Origin: Bacteroidales bacterium
GTDB lineage: Bacteria; Bacteroidota; Bacteroidia; Bacteroidales; UBA3824
NCBI GenBank assembly: GCA_017543645.1
Contig: JAFYFR010000145.1
Location: 1 to 22,523 of the forward strand
Length of the DNA: 22,523 nt
Direction: 5' to 3'
The position numbers were made by a program, and so were the translations under genes. Positions 1-8,878 of the stretch are shown here, one piece after another; the stretch's first letter is position 1, and the number at the start of each line of letters is the position of its first letter. Under the pieces are notes generated by a model that did no database searches, was not told the DNA's origin, and saw nothing but the letters and a program-made list of their open reading frames with translations.

Positions 1-1104
1 GCAGATGTATTTTACATCTTCGAGACGGAGTTCGTAGTATAGCGGCAGGCGGAGGAGCGTGTCCTCGTATTTGTCGCAGTTTTTGAGAGGTGTGCCTTTG
101 TAAGAGTCTTTAAAATAAGGACTTTTGTGCAAACCCAAGTAGTGGGTAACGGCGAGAATCTGCTTTTCGCCAAGGTAGTCGGCTATTTTCTTGCGCTGTT
201 TGGAGTTTTTGCACACTATATAAAATATGTGTCCGTTGCCAGTGGCCTCAGGCTGATGAAACGGCAGGGCAATGTAGCCTTTGTCTTCAAACGGTTTGAG
301 GAGTTTGTAGTACAAGTTCCACAGTTTGATACGTTTTAATTGAATCTGTCCTGATTTTTCGATTTGTGCATAGAGAAACGCCGAGGTAAGTTCCGACGGA
401 AGAAACGAACTGCCTATATCAACCCATTGATACTTATTTACTTTGCCACGCGAAAAATCAGCTCGGTTGGTTCCTTTTTCCCAAATAATTTCGGCACGTG
501 AATATAGTTTGGGGTCGTTTACCACCAACATTCCGCCTTCGCCAGCAATGATATTCTTGGTTTCGTGAAACGAGAACGTTGCCATAGTGCCGAAACATCC
601 CGCCGCCTTGCCATCGTAAAACGAGTCGAAAGCCTGCGCTGCGTCTTCTATCAGCATAATATTGTGGTCTTTGGCGATTTGGCAAATACGTTTCATCTCG
701 CAGACAAATCCTGCATAGTGCACCACTACAATCACCTTTGTCTTGGAAGTGATGAGGCGTTCAATTTCGGCTGCATCTATGTTGGGATTGTCGGCGCGGC
801 TGTCGGCAAAAACCAAAGTGGCGTTCTGACGTGCGAATGCCAACGCCGTGGATACAAACGTGTAGGCGGGCAGAATCACCTCGTCGCCCTCTTTTACGCC
901 GGATAGAATCGCAGCCATTTCGAGAGCGTCGGTGCAGCTTGATGTCATTAAGCATTTGCCGTAGTGGTACTTATCCTCAAAATAGCGCTGACATTTTTGG
1001 GTAAACATACCGTTGCCCGAAATTTTGCCGCTCTTAACGGCGTCTCTTATATATTTAATCTCGTTGCCGCAAAGAAACGGCTTATTGTAAGGAATTGGTT
1101 CCAT
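1..1104 (-). CDS. rffA: dTDP-4-amino-4,6-dideoxygalactose transaminase (RffA/WecE type), 3' end cut by window
   Basis: PLP-dependent aminotransferase of the DegT/DnrJ/EryC1/StrS family, making an amino-deoxy sugar nucleotide for surface polysaccharide. My translation of the minus strand begins MEPIPYNKPFLCGNE and stays open for 368 codons to the window edge. The E. coli enzyme is about 376 residues, so only the last few are missing. The start resembles the WecE start (MIPFNxPPVVGTE). Other family stretches are SSCTDALEMAA, LPAYTFVSTANAFA, VVHYAG, LIEDAAQA and FSFHETKN. The lysine of HETKN, K183, should carry the PLP. Near the end LLRLPLYYEL matches the family's LLRLPLFYNL. It is divergent from the YfhO-family gene, which fits an envelope glycan locus continuing left of the window. 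Family assignment is firm. The exact sugar product is inferred from similarity to WecE/RffA and could differ. Confidence 0.9.
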   Translation of the reverse strand, partial: MEPIPYNKPFLCGNEIKYIRDAVKSGKISGNGMFTQKCQRYFEDKYHYGKCLMTSSCTDALEMAAILSGVKEGDEVILPAYTFVSTALAFARQNATLVFADSRADNPNIDAAEIERLITSKTKVIVVVHYAGFVCEMKRICQIAKDHNIMLIEDAAQAFDSFYDGKAAGCFGTMATFSFHETKNIIAGEGGMLVVNDPKLYSRAEIIWEKGTNRADFSRGKVNKYQWVDIGSSFLPSELTSAFLYAQIEKSGQIQLKRIKLWNLYYKLLKPFEDKGYIALPFHQPEATGNGHIFYIVCKNSKQRKKIADYLGEKQILAVTHYLGLHKSPYFKDSYKGTPLKNCDKYEDTLLRLPLYYELRLEDVKYIC

Positions 1105-1183
1105 TTTTTGTTTTGTAATCAATAATTTTATAATTTTACGTGCTGAAATAATTTAACGATTCAAGCAACATTACATTAATAAA

Positions 1184-3841
1184 GTGATAGCAAAGATAAA
1201 GAATTTTGTAGTAAAGCACCCAATTGTAGCGGTGATTTTTTTGGTAGTTTTGGCGGGAGTGCTGTCGATGTACGGTTTTTTCTCGGGCGAATACCTTTTT
1301 TATTTTACGGGACTTGCCGATGATACGTGTTGTTTGCAGATGGTAAGTCAAATGCAGTCGGAACGTTTCGCCACCGAAGGAGGATGGGCGGCCTACTCGT
1401 TTTCTACGGGTATGGGTGATGCCTTGGGCAGCGGAAGTGTGAATGTGGAGCCTATTTCCTACGTACTTGGATGGATAAGGCGAATAGTCAACATCTTTGT
1501 CCCGATAGATGCAGGTTCGCGTTCGGTTGAGGATTTCTATTTCCAGTTCATCACTTCGTTTTTAGGCACGGCACTATTTACTTTCCTATGGCTCAGAACT
1601 TTGAATGTGAGCAAATACTCCTCCACGCTCTTTTCGCTTATTGTTGCATTTTCGGGCAGCATAGTGGTGCTTTCTATATGGCGAATTGAGGGCTTTGGTT
1701 TCAGTATGGCGTTCTATCTGTTTGCTTTTGAGCAACTTTTGGTTAAGAACCGACCATATTTCTTCCCGTTTGCGGTGCTAATGCAGGCAGGGTCGCCATT
1801 TTTCCTCTATTTAGAATCGCTGTTTCTGTTTATCTATATGGTAATGAGGTTTGTAGTAGTAAAGGCGGACTTTAAAAAAATACTTCGCACGTGTTTATGG
1901 ATATTTGTACTCGGATTGTTGGGTATGGCAATTGTTCTGCCAGATTTGATTAACAATCTTGTAACGATGCTCACCACCCCACGTATGGCAGGAGGAGTAG
2001 GATTTGCCACTTCGGCACCGTCGGAACTATTTATTGAAAAGACAATGGCTATCACCACAATACTCAGACTGTTCGCTAACGATATTCCCGGCTGCGATTT
2101 TTCATTTAGCGAATGGAACAATTTTCTGGAGGCTCCGGCATTTTACTGTGGATTGCTCACTTTGCTGCTTTTACCACAGATATTCCAGTTTCTCAACCCT
2201 CGCAAGCAGATTGCTTACGGCTGTTTCTTGGCGTTTTGGGTGGGAGTGATGATTTTTCCGTCGTTGCGCCGTGCCATCGTGCTCTATGCCGGCGACTATT
2301 ACCGCTACGGAATAGACTTCTTTATCACATTTGCGATGATATTTGTGGCAGCTCAGTCGCTCTCGCTTATCGAAAACCTCAAAAAAGTGAGCGTTCCCAT
2401 ACTTGCAGGTTCGCTCGTGGTGTGTGTGATGGCTCTGTACGGAGCGGCTAATAGCGATTTTATGTTGAATAGTCCATTTTTGAAAATGCACGTGGTTTAT
2501 TTTGTAATCACGTTTTTGGTGATTCATGCCGGAGTGCTGATGTGGAGCGCAAACTGTAAAAACCGGCAGACATTTAAGATTGTGCAAGTTTTGCTGGTGG
2601 TAGCAGAAGTCTCCTTTATAACATATTCGAGCTTCGACGGGCGCGACACTGTTTCAAAAATCGAGTTCGACCTCAACCGCAATGGCATTTACGACGGTAC
2701 TGAGAAGATTGTGGCAAAGTTGAAACAGACCGACACCGCGAAGTTCTACCGTTTGGAAAAAGATTACAAGTCGTCGCGCCAGATACATTCCAACCTAAAC
2801 GAAGCTATTGCCGTAGGTTATTATGGCACAAAGAATTACAATTCGTTTAACCAACCAAATTATGTTAAGTTTCTCAGCAATACAGGACACATAGCACCGT
2901 ACATTGAATCGGAGACACGTTGGCTTTCTGGCATAGGCCGCGACCCGCTTTGTCTGTCGTTTGCTGGCATCAAGTATTACCTGACCAAGACCGACACTAT
3001 GATGGCTTACATACCCATCTGTCAGCCATACGACACTGTAAACAATATCCACGTTATCAAGATAGACAAGTGTCTGCCGCTCGGGTTTACTGTTGACCGA
3101 TATGTTAAAGCCGATGATTTTAAGAAACTTATCAAATTCCGTATTGATAATAATTCAGTTGATGGCGCGAGTGCCACTCTCGACTATATGGGTGTCCAAC
3201 CTGCGCAAAAGTTCTCCATTTTGGAGAATCTTCGCAAACTTGTAGGACGCGAATTTCACGATGCTGATAGTCTTTATATGGCTATCCGTGATGCTTCACC
3301 GGGAGTGTCTTGGATGATGTTGGCGCAGAGTATTTACCATTCTTCGATAAACAGTTTTATGGCTAACGAGGCTTTGCTGGCATCGTTTGTATACGAAGAC
3401 GGCTCTGATATTGACACAACATTGTACAATCGTCTTGATATAAACGATAGGAGCGTGATTACACCTGTTGAACAATTTACCACGCCAATGTTCGATTCCC
3501 TATTTAATTATGTCAATAGCGAACATCTTGAAATTTCGGAATTTAAACAGGATAACATAAAGGGTAACTTGAATGTTTCTAAAAACAAGCTCCTTGTGCT
3601 TACCATTCCGTATGATGTCAACTGGACACTCACACTCGACGGTGCAGAAAAAGAGCTTAAGCTTTGCGATTTCGGTTTTTCGGGTGCGGAAATTCCAGCT
3701 GGACATCACACTGTTGAGTTGAAATATCAGAACCAGACATCCAAAAAGTTGAACACTTTTAAGCGAGTGATGGCGTTTTTGCTTTGGGTGTTTGTGGCTG
3801 GTGTGATTTTTTACAGGAAGAAAAAAGGTATAGCCTTGTAA
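1184..3841 (+). CDS. YfhO-family multipass membrane protein (GT-C-like)
   Basis: An 885-residue integral membrane protein. A hydrophobic segment lies at about residues 13-33, followed by a loop with an acidic pair (D46, D47) where GT-C-type glycosyltransferases place catalytic acids. About a dozen hydrophobic helices follow up to about residue 480, then a long soluble region (about 490-850) and a final TM helix ending in a basic tail (FYRKKKGIAL). The segment with IPYDVNWTLTLDG and EIPAGHHTVELKY is the typical C-terminal signature of the YfhO family. B. subtilis YfhO is linked to glycosylation of lipoteichoic acid. The substrate in Bacteroidetes is unknown. The start is GTG at 1184; the next in-frame ATG (1268) would fall inside the first TM segment, so GTG is preferred. 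I see no Shine-Dalgarno and no convincing promoter. Family call is good, function uncertain. Confidence 0.85.
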   Translation: MIAKIKNFVVKHPIVAVIFLVVLAGVLSMYGFFSGEYLFYFTGLADDTCCLQMVSQMQSERFATEGGWAAYSFSTGMGDALGSGSVNVEPISYVLGWIRRIVNIFVPIDAGSRSVEDFYFQFITSFLGTALFTFLWLRTLNVSKYSSTLFSLIVAFSGSIVVLSIWRIEGFGFSMAFYLFAFEQLLVKNRPYFFPFAVLMQAGSPFFLYLESLFLFIYMVMRFVVVKADFKKILRTCLWIFVLGLLGMAIVLPDLINNLVTMLTTPRMAGGVGFATSAPSELFIEKTMAITTILRLFANDIPGCDFSFSEWNNFLEAPAFYCGLLTLLLLPQIFQFLNPRKQIAYGCFLAFWVGVMIFPSLRRAIVLYAGDYYRYGIDFFITFAMIFVAAQSLSLIENLKKVSVPILAGSLVVCVMALYGAANSDFMLNSPFLKMHVVYFVITFLVIHAGVLMWSANCKNRQTFKIVQVLLVVAEVSFITYSSFDGRDTVSKIEFDLNRNGIYDGTEKIVAKLKQTDTAKFYRLEKDYKSSRQIHSNLNEAIAVGYYGTKNYNSFNQPNYVKFLSNTGHIAPYIESETRWLSGIGRDPLCLSFAGIKYYLTKTDTMMAYIPICQPYDTVNNIHVIKIDKCLPLGFTVDRYVKADDFKKLIKFRIDNNSVDGASATLDYMGVQPAQKFSILENLRKLVGREFHDADSLYMAIRDASPGVSWMMLAQSIYHSSINSFMANEALLASFVYEDGSDIDTTLYNRLDINDRSVITPVEQFTTPMFDSLFNYVNSEHLEISEFKQDNIKGNLNVSKNKLLVLTIPYDVNWTLTLDGAEKELKLCDFGFSGAEIPAGHHTVELKYQNQTSKKLNTFKRVMAFLLWVFVAGVIFYRKKKGIAL

Positions 3842-3921
3842 CGTAGCAACCTACACCTTATATTATAATTAATTAACACAATAATAAATTGTATTAATGT
3901 TATTCTTTTAAAAAAAAGATT

Positions 3922-3929
3922 TAACTTTG
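3922..3929 (+). promoter_or_regulatory. Candidate -7 element for leuS
   Basis: TAACTTTG matches the Bacteroidetes -7 consensus TAnnTTTG and lies 43 bases before the leuS ATG. Where the -33 TTTG should lie there is only a partial match (TGTT at about 3898-3901). The rest of the 3842-3972 gap is AT-rich and holds no other feature I can support, including no T-box-like or leucine-codon leader. Confidence 0.4.
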
Positions 3930-3972
3930 CCGCAAATATAAAAAGCATAACGTAGTAAGATATTAAAACGAC

Positions 3973-6738
3973 ATGGAATATAATCACCGCCAAATAGAAT
4001 CTTTCTGGCAAGAATACTGGGATAAAAACGGTACTTTTATCGTTTCTAACAAATCTGAACGCCCTAAATTCTACGTTCTCGATATGTTTCCTTATCCTTC
4101 GGGAGCAGGTCTTCATGTAGGACATCCCCTCGGATATATAGCATCCGACATTTACAGCCGTTACAAACGTTTGAAAGGTTTCAACGTGCTGCATCCTATG
4201 GGCTACGATGCTTTCGGACTTCCAGCCGAGCAGTATGCTATACAGACTGGTCAGCATCCGGCGGTTACTACCGAAAGAAACGTCGCACGCTACCGTTCGC
4301 AGCTCAAAAAAATCGGATTTTCATACGACTGGAGCCGCGAGATTCGTACATGCGATCCTAAATATTATAAGTGGACACAATGGGCGTTTCTTCAAATGTA
4401 CAACCATTGGTACAACAACGACACACAGAAGGCAGAACCTATCGCCACTCTTACAGCCGAATTTGAACGTAATGGCAATCAGAAGGTTAATGCAGCACAT
4501 AGCGACGTGCCGATTTTCCCTGCCGAGGTTTGGAACGGACTTAGCGATAGGGAAAAAACAGAAGTGATTGACGCTTACCGTCTTGCCTACCGCGCCAAAA
4601 CCATGGTTAACTGGTGTCCCAAACTCGGCACTGTGCTTGCCAACGACGAGGTGAAAGAAGGTCTTTCGGTTCGTGGCGGCTATCCTGTGGTGCAAAAACC
4701 TATGGAACAGTGGCTTTTGAGAGTTTCGGCATACGCAGAAAGGCTTCTTGAAGGTCTCGACCGAATAGACTGGTCAGACTCGCTCAAAGAGATGCAGCGC
4801 AACTGGATAGGCCGTAGCGAAGGCTGCGAGATGTTTTTCGACATTGTAGACAACGATGTCAAGATGAAGATTTTTACAACACGTCCCGATACCGTGTATG
4901 GAGTTACATTTATGGTGTTAGCTCCTGAAAGCGAGTATGTCGACCAGATAACCACTCCTGAATACCAAGCCGCAGTTCAGCAGTACCGCGATGATGCTGG
5001 AAAACGTACCGAGCGCGAGCGTATGTCTGATACTCACACTGTTAGCGGACAATTTACTGGCGCGTATGCAATCAACCCGTTTACAAACGACAGAATACCT
5101 GTTTATATAAGCGATTATGTTTTAGTTGGTTACGGTACTGGTGCAATAATGGCGGTTCCCGCTCACGACAGCCGCGACTACGCATTTGCCAAAAAATTCA
5201 ACCTCCCGATAATTCCTTTGATTGAAGGTGCAGACGTTTCCGAACAGTCGTATGATGCAAAAGAAGGCGTTATGATGAACAGCGGTATTTTTAACGGCAT
5301 GACTGTTTTGGATGCTAAACAGGCCGCTATCAACGAAGTAGAGAAACTCGGAATAGGCAACCGCAAGATCAACTACCGTCTGCGTGACGCAATTTTCAGC
5401 CGTCAGCGTTATTGGGGCGAACCCTTCCCTGTATATTACAAGGACGGTGTGGTTCACACTTTAGACATCACCAAGCTGCCTTTGGAACTTCCCGAAGTGG
5501 ATTCGTTCCTCCCAACCGAAAATGGCGAGCCTCCTCTGAGCCGTGCCACCAACTGGAAAACTCCCGACGGCTATCCTTACGAAACAAGCACTATGCCCGG
5601 TTTCGCAGGTTCGTCGGCTTACTATCTCCGCTACATGGATCCCGACAACAACAATGCTCTTGTGTCGAAAGAGGCTAACGAGTACTGGCAGGATGTTGAT
5701 CTCTACATCGGCGGAACTGAACACGCAGTTGGACACCTTATATATTCGCGCTACTGGAACAAGTTTCTTTACGACCTCGGTGTTGTTTGCAAAGACGAGC
5801 CATTCAAAAAGCTCGTCAACCAAGGTATGATTCAGGGACAGAGCAAGTTTGTATACCGTATCAAAGGCACTAACCAGTATGTTTCTTACGGGTTGAAAGA
5901 CGATTTTGACACCACCGAAATACACGTGGACGTTAATCTTGTAAAGAACGACATTCTTGACTTGGAAGCTTTCAGACAGTGGCGTCCCGAATTTGCCGAC
6001 GCTCAGTTTGTACTCGAAGACGGCAAATACATCTGCGGCACAGCTGTTGAAAAAATGAGCAAGTCGATGTTCAACGTGGTTAATCCCGACGATATTGTTG
6101 ATCGTTATGGTGCTGATACATTGCGACTTTACGAAATGTTCCTTGGACCTATACAGCAGTCTAAGCCTTGGGACACCGGCGGCATCGAAGGCGTTTACCG
6201 TTTCCTCAACAAGTTCTGGCGTTTGTTCTTTAACGCTCAGGGCAATTTTGAAGTGTCAGACGCACAACCCGTTGAAGCCGAACTCAAAGCACTCCATAAA
6301 ACCATAAAGAAAGTAGAAAGCGACATCGAGATATTCTCGTACAATACGTCAGTAAGCCAGTTTATGGTTTGTGTAAACGAACTTACTTCGCTCAAATGCA
6401 ACAAACGCGCAATTCTCGAGCCTTTGGTAATAACGCTTTCGCCCTTTGCGCCGCACATCGCAGAGCAGTTGTGGCTCTTGCTCGGGCACAACAGCTCTAT
6501 CAGCAACGCGCAATTTCCTTCGTTCGACGAGCGTTATACTGTGGACAACACCAAGACATATCCTGTGGCTATCAACGGCAAGACAAGGTTTACGCTTGAC
6601 CTTCCCGCATCAGCCGACAAGGATGAGATTGAAAAAGAAGTACGCGCCAACGAGCGATTCCAAAAACTTATCGAAGGCAAAACCATTATCAAGGTGATAA
6701 TAATCCCTGGCAAAATGGTAAACTTTGTAGTTAAATAA
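3973..6738 (+). CDS. leuS: Leucyl-tRNA synthetase
   Basis: Class I cytosolic enzyme charging tRNA-Leu with leucine. The Rossmann fold carries the HIGH-type motif HVGH (residues 48-51) within [14 protein letters not shown], and the KMSKS loop is at 694-698. The CP1 editing domain is present: TTRPDT, then [16 protein letters not shown], whose D402 probably corresponds to the editing aspartate D345 of E. coli. The C-terminal end ([19 protein letters not shown]) matches the family. At 921 residues it is about 60 longer than the E. coli protein. Extra sequence is visible near residues 150-180 and between the [12 protein letters not shown] motif and KMSKS (about 620-690). The start ATG gives the usual N-terminus (MEYNHRQIE). 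prs follows after 57 bases and may be co-transcribed. The cognate tRNA-Leu(CAA) gene lies in the same window at 12277-12360. Identification is certain. Confidence 0.98.
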   Translation: MEYNHRQIESFWQEYWDKNGTFIVSNKSERPKFYVLDMFPYPSGAGLHVGHPLGYIASDIYSRYKRLKGFNVLHPMGYDAFGLPAEQYAIQTGQHPAVTTERNVARYRSQLKKIGFSYDWSREIRTCDPKYYKWTQWAFLQMYNHWYNNDTQKAEPIATLTAEFERNGNQKVNAAHSDVPIFPAEVWNGLSDREKTEVIDAYRLAYRAKTMVNWCPKLGTVLANDEVKEGLSVRGGYPVVQKPMEQWLLRVSAYAERLLEGLDRIDWSDSLKEMQRNWIGRSEGCEMFFDIVDNDVKMKIFTTRPDTVYGVTFMVLAPESEYVDQITTPEYQAAVQQYRDDAGKRTERERMSDTHTVSGQFTGAYAINPFTNDRIPVYISDYVLVGYGTGAIMAVPAHDSRDYAFAKKFNLPIIPLIEGADVSEQSYDAKEGVMMNSGIFNGMTVLDAKQAAINEVEKLGIGNRKINYRLRDAIFSRQRYWGEPFPVYYKDGVVHTLDITKLPLELPEVDSFLPTENGEPPLSRATNWKTPDGYPYETSTMPGFAGSSAYYLRYMDPDNNNALVSKEANEYWQDVDLYIGGTEHAVGHLIYSRYWNKFLYDLGVVCKDEPFKKLVNQGMIQGQSKFVYRIKGTNQYVSYGLKDDFDTTEIHVDVNLVKNDILDLEAFRQWRPEFADAQFVLEDGKYICGTAVEKMSKSMFNVVNPDDIVDRYGADTLRLYEMFLGPIQQSKPWDTGGIEGVYRFLNKFWRLFFNAQGNFEVSDAQPVEAELKALHKTIKKVESDIEIFSYNTSVSQFMVCVNELTSLKCNKRAILEPLVITLSPFAPHIAEQLWLLLGHNSSISNAQFPSFDERYTVDNTKTYPVAINGKTRFTLDLPASADKDEIEKEVRANERFQKLIEGKTIIKVIIIPGKMVNFVVK

Positions 6739-6795
6739 CGGTACAATACACATTGACATTCAATCTATTTGTTATAGATAAAAAAATCATACAAA

Positions 6796-7737
6796 ATGGC
6801 ATCAAGTTCTAACATCAAAATTTTTTCGGGAACCACATCGCTCTATCTATCGGAGCAGATTGCCAAAGCCTATGGCACAACTCTCGGAAACGTAACAATG
6901 AACCATTACAGCGACGGCGAATATCAGCCCAGTTTGAACGAGACCGTGCGCGGCGCATACGTATTTATCGTGCAGTCGACATTTACGCCAGCCGACAACC
7001 TCTTTGAACTTCTCCTTATGATTGACGCCGCCCGCAGAGCCTCGGCCTACAAGATTGCGGCGGTTATTCCTTATTTCGGATTTGCCCGTCAAGACCGCAA
7101 GGACAAACCACGTGTGGCTATCGGAGCAAAACTGATTGCCAACCTTCTTACCAAAGCCGGAGTAGACCGCATTATTACAATGGATTTGCATGCCGACCAG
7201 ATTCAAGGTTTTTTTGATGTGCCGGTCGACCATCTCTTCTCGTCCACCATCTTTGTGCCTTTCATCAATTCGCTCAAATTAGAGAATCTCGTTGTAGCTT
7301 CGCCCGACATTGGCGGTAGCAAACGCGCCAATACTTACAGCAAATTTCTCCAAGTGCCTATGGTTATCTGCCACAAGTACAGAGAAAAAGCTAACGTAGT
7401 AAGCGAGATGACTGTTATCGGCGATGTAAAGGGCAAGAACGTTATCATCATCGACGACATTATCGACACAGCCGGAACGCTCTCTAAGGCCGCCGACCTT
7501 ATGATGAACCAGGGTGCGCTGAGTGTTCGCGCATTTATTACCCACCCTGTCCTTTCGGGTCCAGCCTACGACCGTATCACAGAGTCGAAGCTCACCGAAC
7601 TCTACGTTACCGACACCATCCCCTTGAAAAAACCGCATCCAAAAATCAAGGTGCTCACCGTGGCAAACCTCTTTGCCGAGGTAATCAAAAAGGTGTTCAC
7701 CTGTCAGTCAATAAGCGAAACATCGTATTATAAATAG
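6796..7737 (+). CDS. prs: Ribose-phosphate pyrophosphokinase (PRPP synthetase)
   Basis: Cytosolic enzyme converting ribose 5-phosphate and ATP into PRPP for nucleotide, histidine and tryptophan synthesis. At 313 residues it is the normal length for class I enzymes. Visible motifs are FARQDRKDKPR (about 96-106, ATP site), DLHADQIQGFF (130-140, including H132), the flexible loop around K194 and R196, and the PRPP-binding loop VIIIDDIIDTAGTL (216-229). The start ATG at 6796 gives MASSSNIKIFSG, with 'KIFSG' as in other Prs proteins. It follows leuS by 57 bases, with no clear terminator or TAnnTTTG promoter between, so transcription with leuS is plausible. A strong terminator follows at 7751-7783. 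In B. subtilis prs precedes ctc and pth; here one extra gene lies between prs and ctc. Confidence 0.98.
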   Translation: MASSSNIKIFSGTTSLYLSEQIAKAYGTTLGNVTMNHYSDGEYQPSLNETVRGAYVFIVQSTFTPADNLFELLLMIDAARRASAYKIAAVIPYFGFARQDRKDKPRVAIGAKLIANLLTKAGVDRIITMDLHADQIQGFFDVPVDHLFSSTIFVPFINSLKLENLVVASPDIGGSKRANTYSKFLQVPMVICHKYREKANVVSEMTVIGDVKGKNVIIIDDIIDTAGTLSKAADLMMNQGALSVRAFITHPVLSGPAYDRITESKLTELYVTDTIPLKKPHPKIKVLTVANLFAEVIKKVFTCQSISETSYYK

Positions 7738-7750
7738 TAGATTGTTAAAT

Positions 7751-7783
7751 AAAGGTTGTCAACATATTTTATGACAACCTTTT
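7751..7783 (+). terminator. Intrinsic terminator after prs
   Basis: An 11-bp perfect stem (AAAGGTTGTCA at 7751-7761 with TGACAACCTTT at 7772-7782), a 10-base AT-rich loop and a short T run. It begins 14 bases after the prs stop codon and separates leuS-prs from the next gene. Confidence 0.85.
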
Positions 7784-7828
7784 GTATCTATATTGTGAAA
7801 TTTATTTATTAACTCATAATTTTAACCA

Positions 7829-8734
7829 ATGAAACGTAAAATTTTATTAACGGCGTTATTGATAGTCACTTCGATGGTATTTTCAGTTAATACCAATGCA
7901 CAAACAGATGATGATGACGAAGTCACAGAACAAACTGCTGATGACTCAGACGAAGAATCAGACTCAGACGAAGAATCAGACTCAGACGAAGAATCAGACT
8001 CAGACGAAGAATCAGACTCAGACGAAGAATCAGACTCGGACGAAGAATCAGGCTCGGACGAAGAATCAGCATCGGCCGAAGGACAAGAAGCTCGTGAAAG
8101 ATGGAATCCGCCTGCAAACGGTTTTGTAGACCTTGGACTTCCAAGCGGCACTCAATGGTGCTCTTACAACCTTGGAGCTACCAACGTTTGGGATTTCGGC
8201 GACTTTTTTGCTTGGGGCGAAAAAAAGGCAAAATCAACTTTCACCGATGCCAATTATGGTTACAAAGACGACCCTACCGACACCGGTCGCAAACACAAAG
8301 ACGAAGAGAGTGGCATAATGATTTCTGAAATCAATTATTTCGACCTTGACGCCAATCACGATGCTGTTGTAGAAAACATGGGCAAACCCAATAAAATGCC
8401 CAATTATGACAACTGGAAAGAACTCGAAAACAATACTCACCGCGAATGGGTAGACGATTACGATGGACAAGGTGTCGCAGGAATGGTTTTTTACAAGAAA
8501 AAAAGCGATAACAACTATTCATATCTTTACGATGCGCATATTTTCCTTCCCGCTGCCGGATACAAAGAAAATAACAATACCAACGACAAAGGTTCGCGCG
8601 GCTACTATTGGTCATCAAGCAATACTCCCAACCCCAAATCTGGACGTAACATCACTGTTGGCAAGGGTTATTACAACAGTATGGGCGATGCTAAAAAAGT
8701 TAATGGATTAAGTGTTAGAGCTGTGCGAAAATAA
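7829..8734 (+). CDS. Secreted FISUMP-like protein with acidic DSDEES repeats
   Basis: A 301-residue exported protein. Residues 1-25 form a signal peptide (basic MKRK, hydrophobic core, cleavage near NAQ). Residues 39-80 are seven six-residue repeats, six DSDEES and one GSDEES, giving a strongly acidic linker. From about residue 99 comes a domain with VDLGLPSGTQW, GDFFAWGEKK, FLPAAGY, YYWSSS (259-264) and GLSVRAVRK. This is the arrangement of the Fibrobacter 'major paralogous' (FISUMP)-like domain, widespread in exported Bacteroidetes proteins and of unknown function. There is no lipobox and no C-terminal sorting domain that I recognise. The gene stands between the prs terminator and the rplY promoter, so it is probably its own transcription unit, though I found no good promoter in 7784-7828. 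Domain family is likely; role unknown. Confidence 0.85.
   Translation: MKRKILLTALLIVTSMVFSVNTNAQTDDDDEVTEQTADDSDEESDSDEESDSDEESDSDEESDSDEESDSDEESGSDEESASAEGQEARERWNPPANGFVDLGLPSGTQWCSYNLGATNVWDFGDFFAWGEKKAKSTFTDANYGYKDDPTDTGRKHKDEESGIMISEINYFDLDANHDAVVENMGKPNKMPNYDNWKELENNTHREWVDDYDGQGVAGMVFYKKKSDNNYSYLYDAHIFLPAAGYKENNNTNDKGSRGYYWSSSNTPNPKSGRNITVGKGYYNSMGDAKKVNGLSVRAVRK
7943..8068 (+). repeat. Seven tandem 18-base repeats encoding DSDEES
   Basis: The unit GACTCAGACGAAGAATCA occurs five times identically (7943-8032), once with one change (8033-8050) and once with two changes (8051-8068, first residue Gly). The variation gathers at the 3' end. The unit length is a multiple of three, so copy-number change would keep the frame. 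Near-identity at silent positions suggests recent expansion by slippage or recombination. Confidence 0.97.
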
Positions 8735-8746
8735 ACCGAAATTTTT

Positions 8747-8777
8747 TTTGCAAACATAAAATAAACGAATATCTTTG
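8747..8777 (+). promoter_or_regulatory. Promoter of rplY (Bacteroidetes -33/-7 type)
   Basis: TTTG at 8747-8750, 19 bases, then TATCTTTG at 8770-8777. Both elements and the spacing fit the Bacteroidetes primary sigma consensus. Transcription would begin a few bases downstream (about 8782), leaving a leader of nearly 100 bases before rplY. Confidence 0.75.
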
Positions 8778-8781
8778 CACC

Positions 8782-8878
8782 CGAATTTTCCAATTGGGCG
8801 GAAAGCCGCTCGTGCGATGGGAAATTGAGTAAACTTTATTTATTAACACTCAATTTTGAGTAACACAAATTTAATTAA
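8782..8878 (+). promoter_or_regulatory. Structured rplY leader with mutually exclusive stems
   Basis: This untranslated region contains a GC hairpin (GGGCGG 8796-8801 with CCGCTC 8806-8811, loop AAAG, one G-U pair). An outer pairing of AATTTTCC (8784-8791) with GGAAATT (8820-8826) encloses it. AAATTGAGT (8822-8830) can also pair perfectly with ACTCAATTT (8848-8856). ACTCAA (8848-8853) can instead fold back on TTGAGT (8856-8861), 17 bases before the ATG. These pairings exclude one another, as in an autoregulatory ribosomal-protein leader. The pairings are seen directly; regulation of rplY by its own product or another ligand is inferred. Confidence 0.5.

Noticed and set aside
458..685. A 75-codon frame within the aminotransferase gene
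   Set aside because: It is in another frame of a well-supported coding sequence and shows no family features.
3843..3854. GTAG-CAAC-CTAC hairpin after the YfhO gene as a terminator
   Set aside because: The stem is only 4 bp and no T run follows.
3842..3972. T-box or leucine attenuator ahead of leuS
   Set aside because: No terminator, no stem series and no leucine-rich leader peptide is visible.
6753..6778. TTGACA...TATAGA before prs as a sigma70-like promoter
   Set aside because: The spacing is too short (about 14 bases) and Bacteroidetes use a different consensus.
7943..8068. Possible CRISPR array
   Set aside because: The repeats are contiguous with no spacers and are coding.
7822..8151. 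Antisense open frame rich in Ser-Asp/Glu across the DSDEES repeats
   Set aside because: It is open only because the 18-base repeat has no stop in several frames; the plus-strand frame has the signal peptide and domain.
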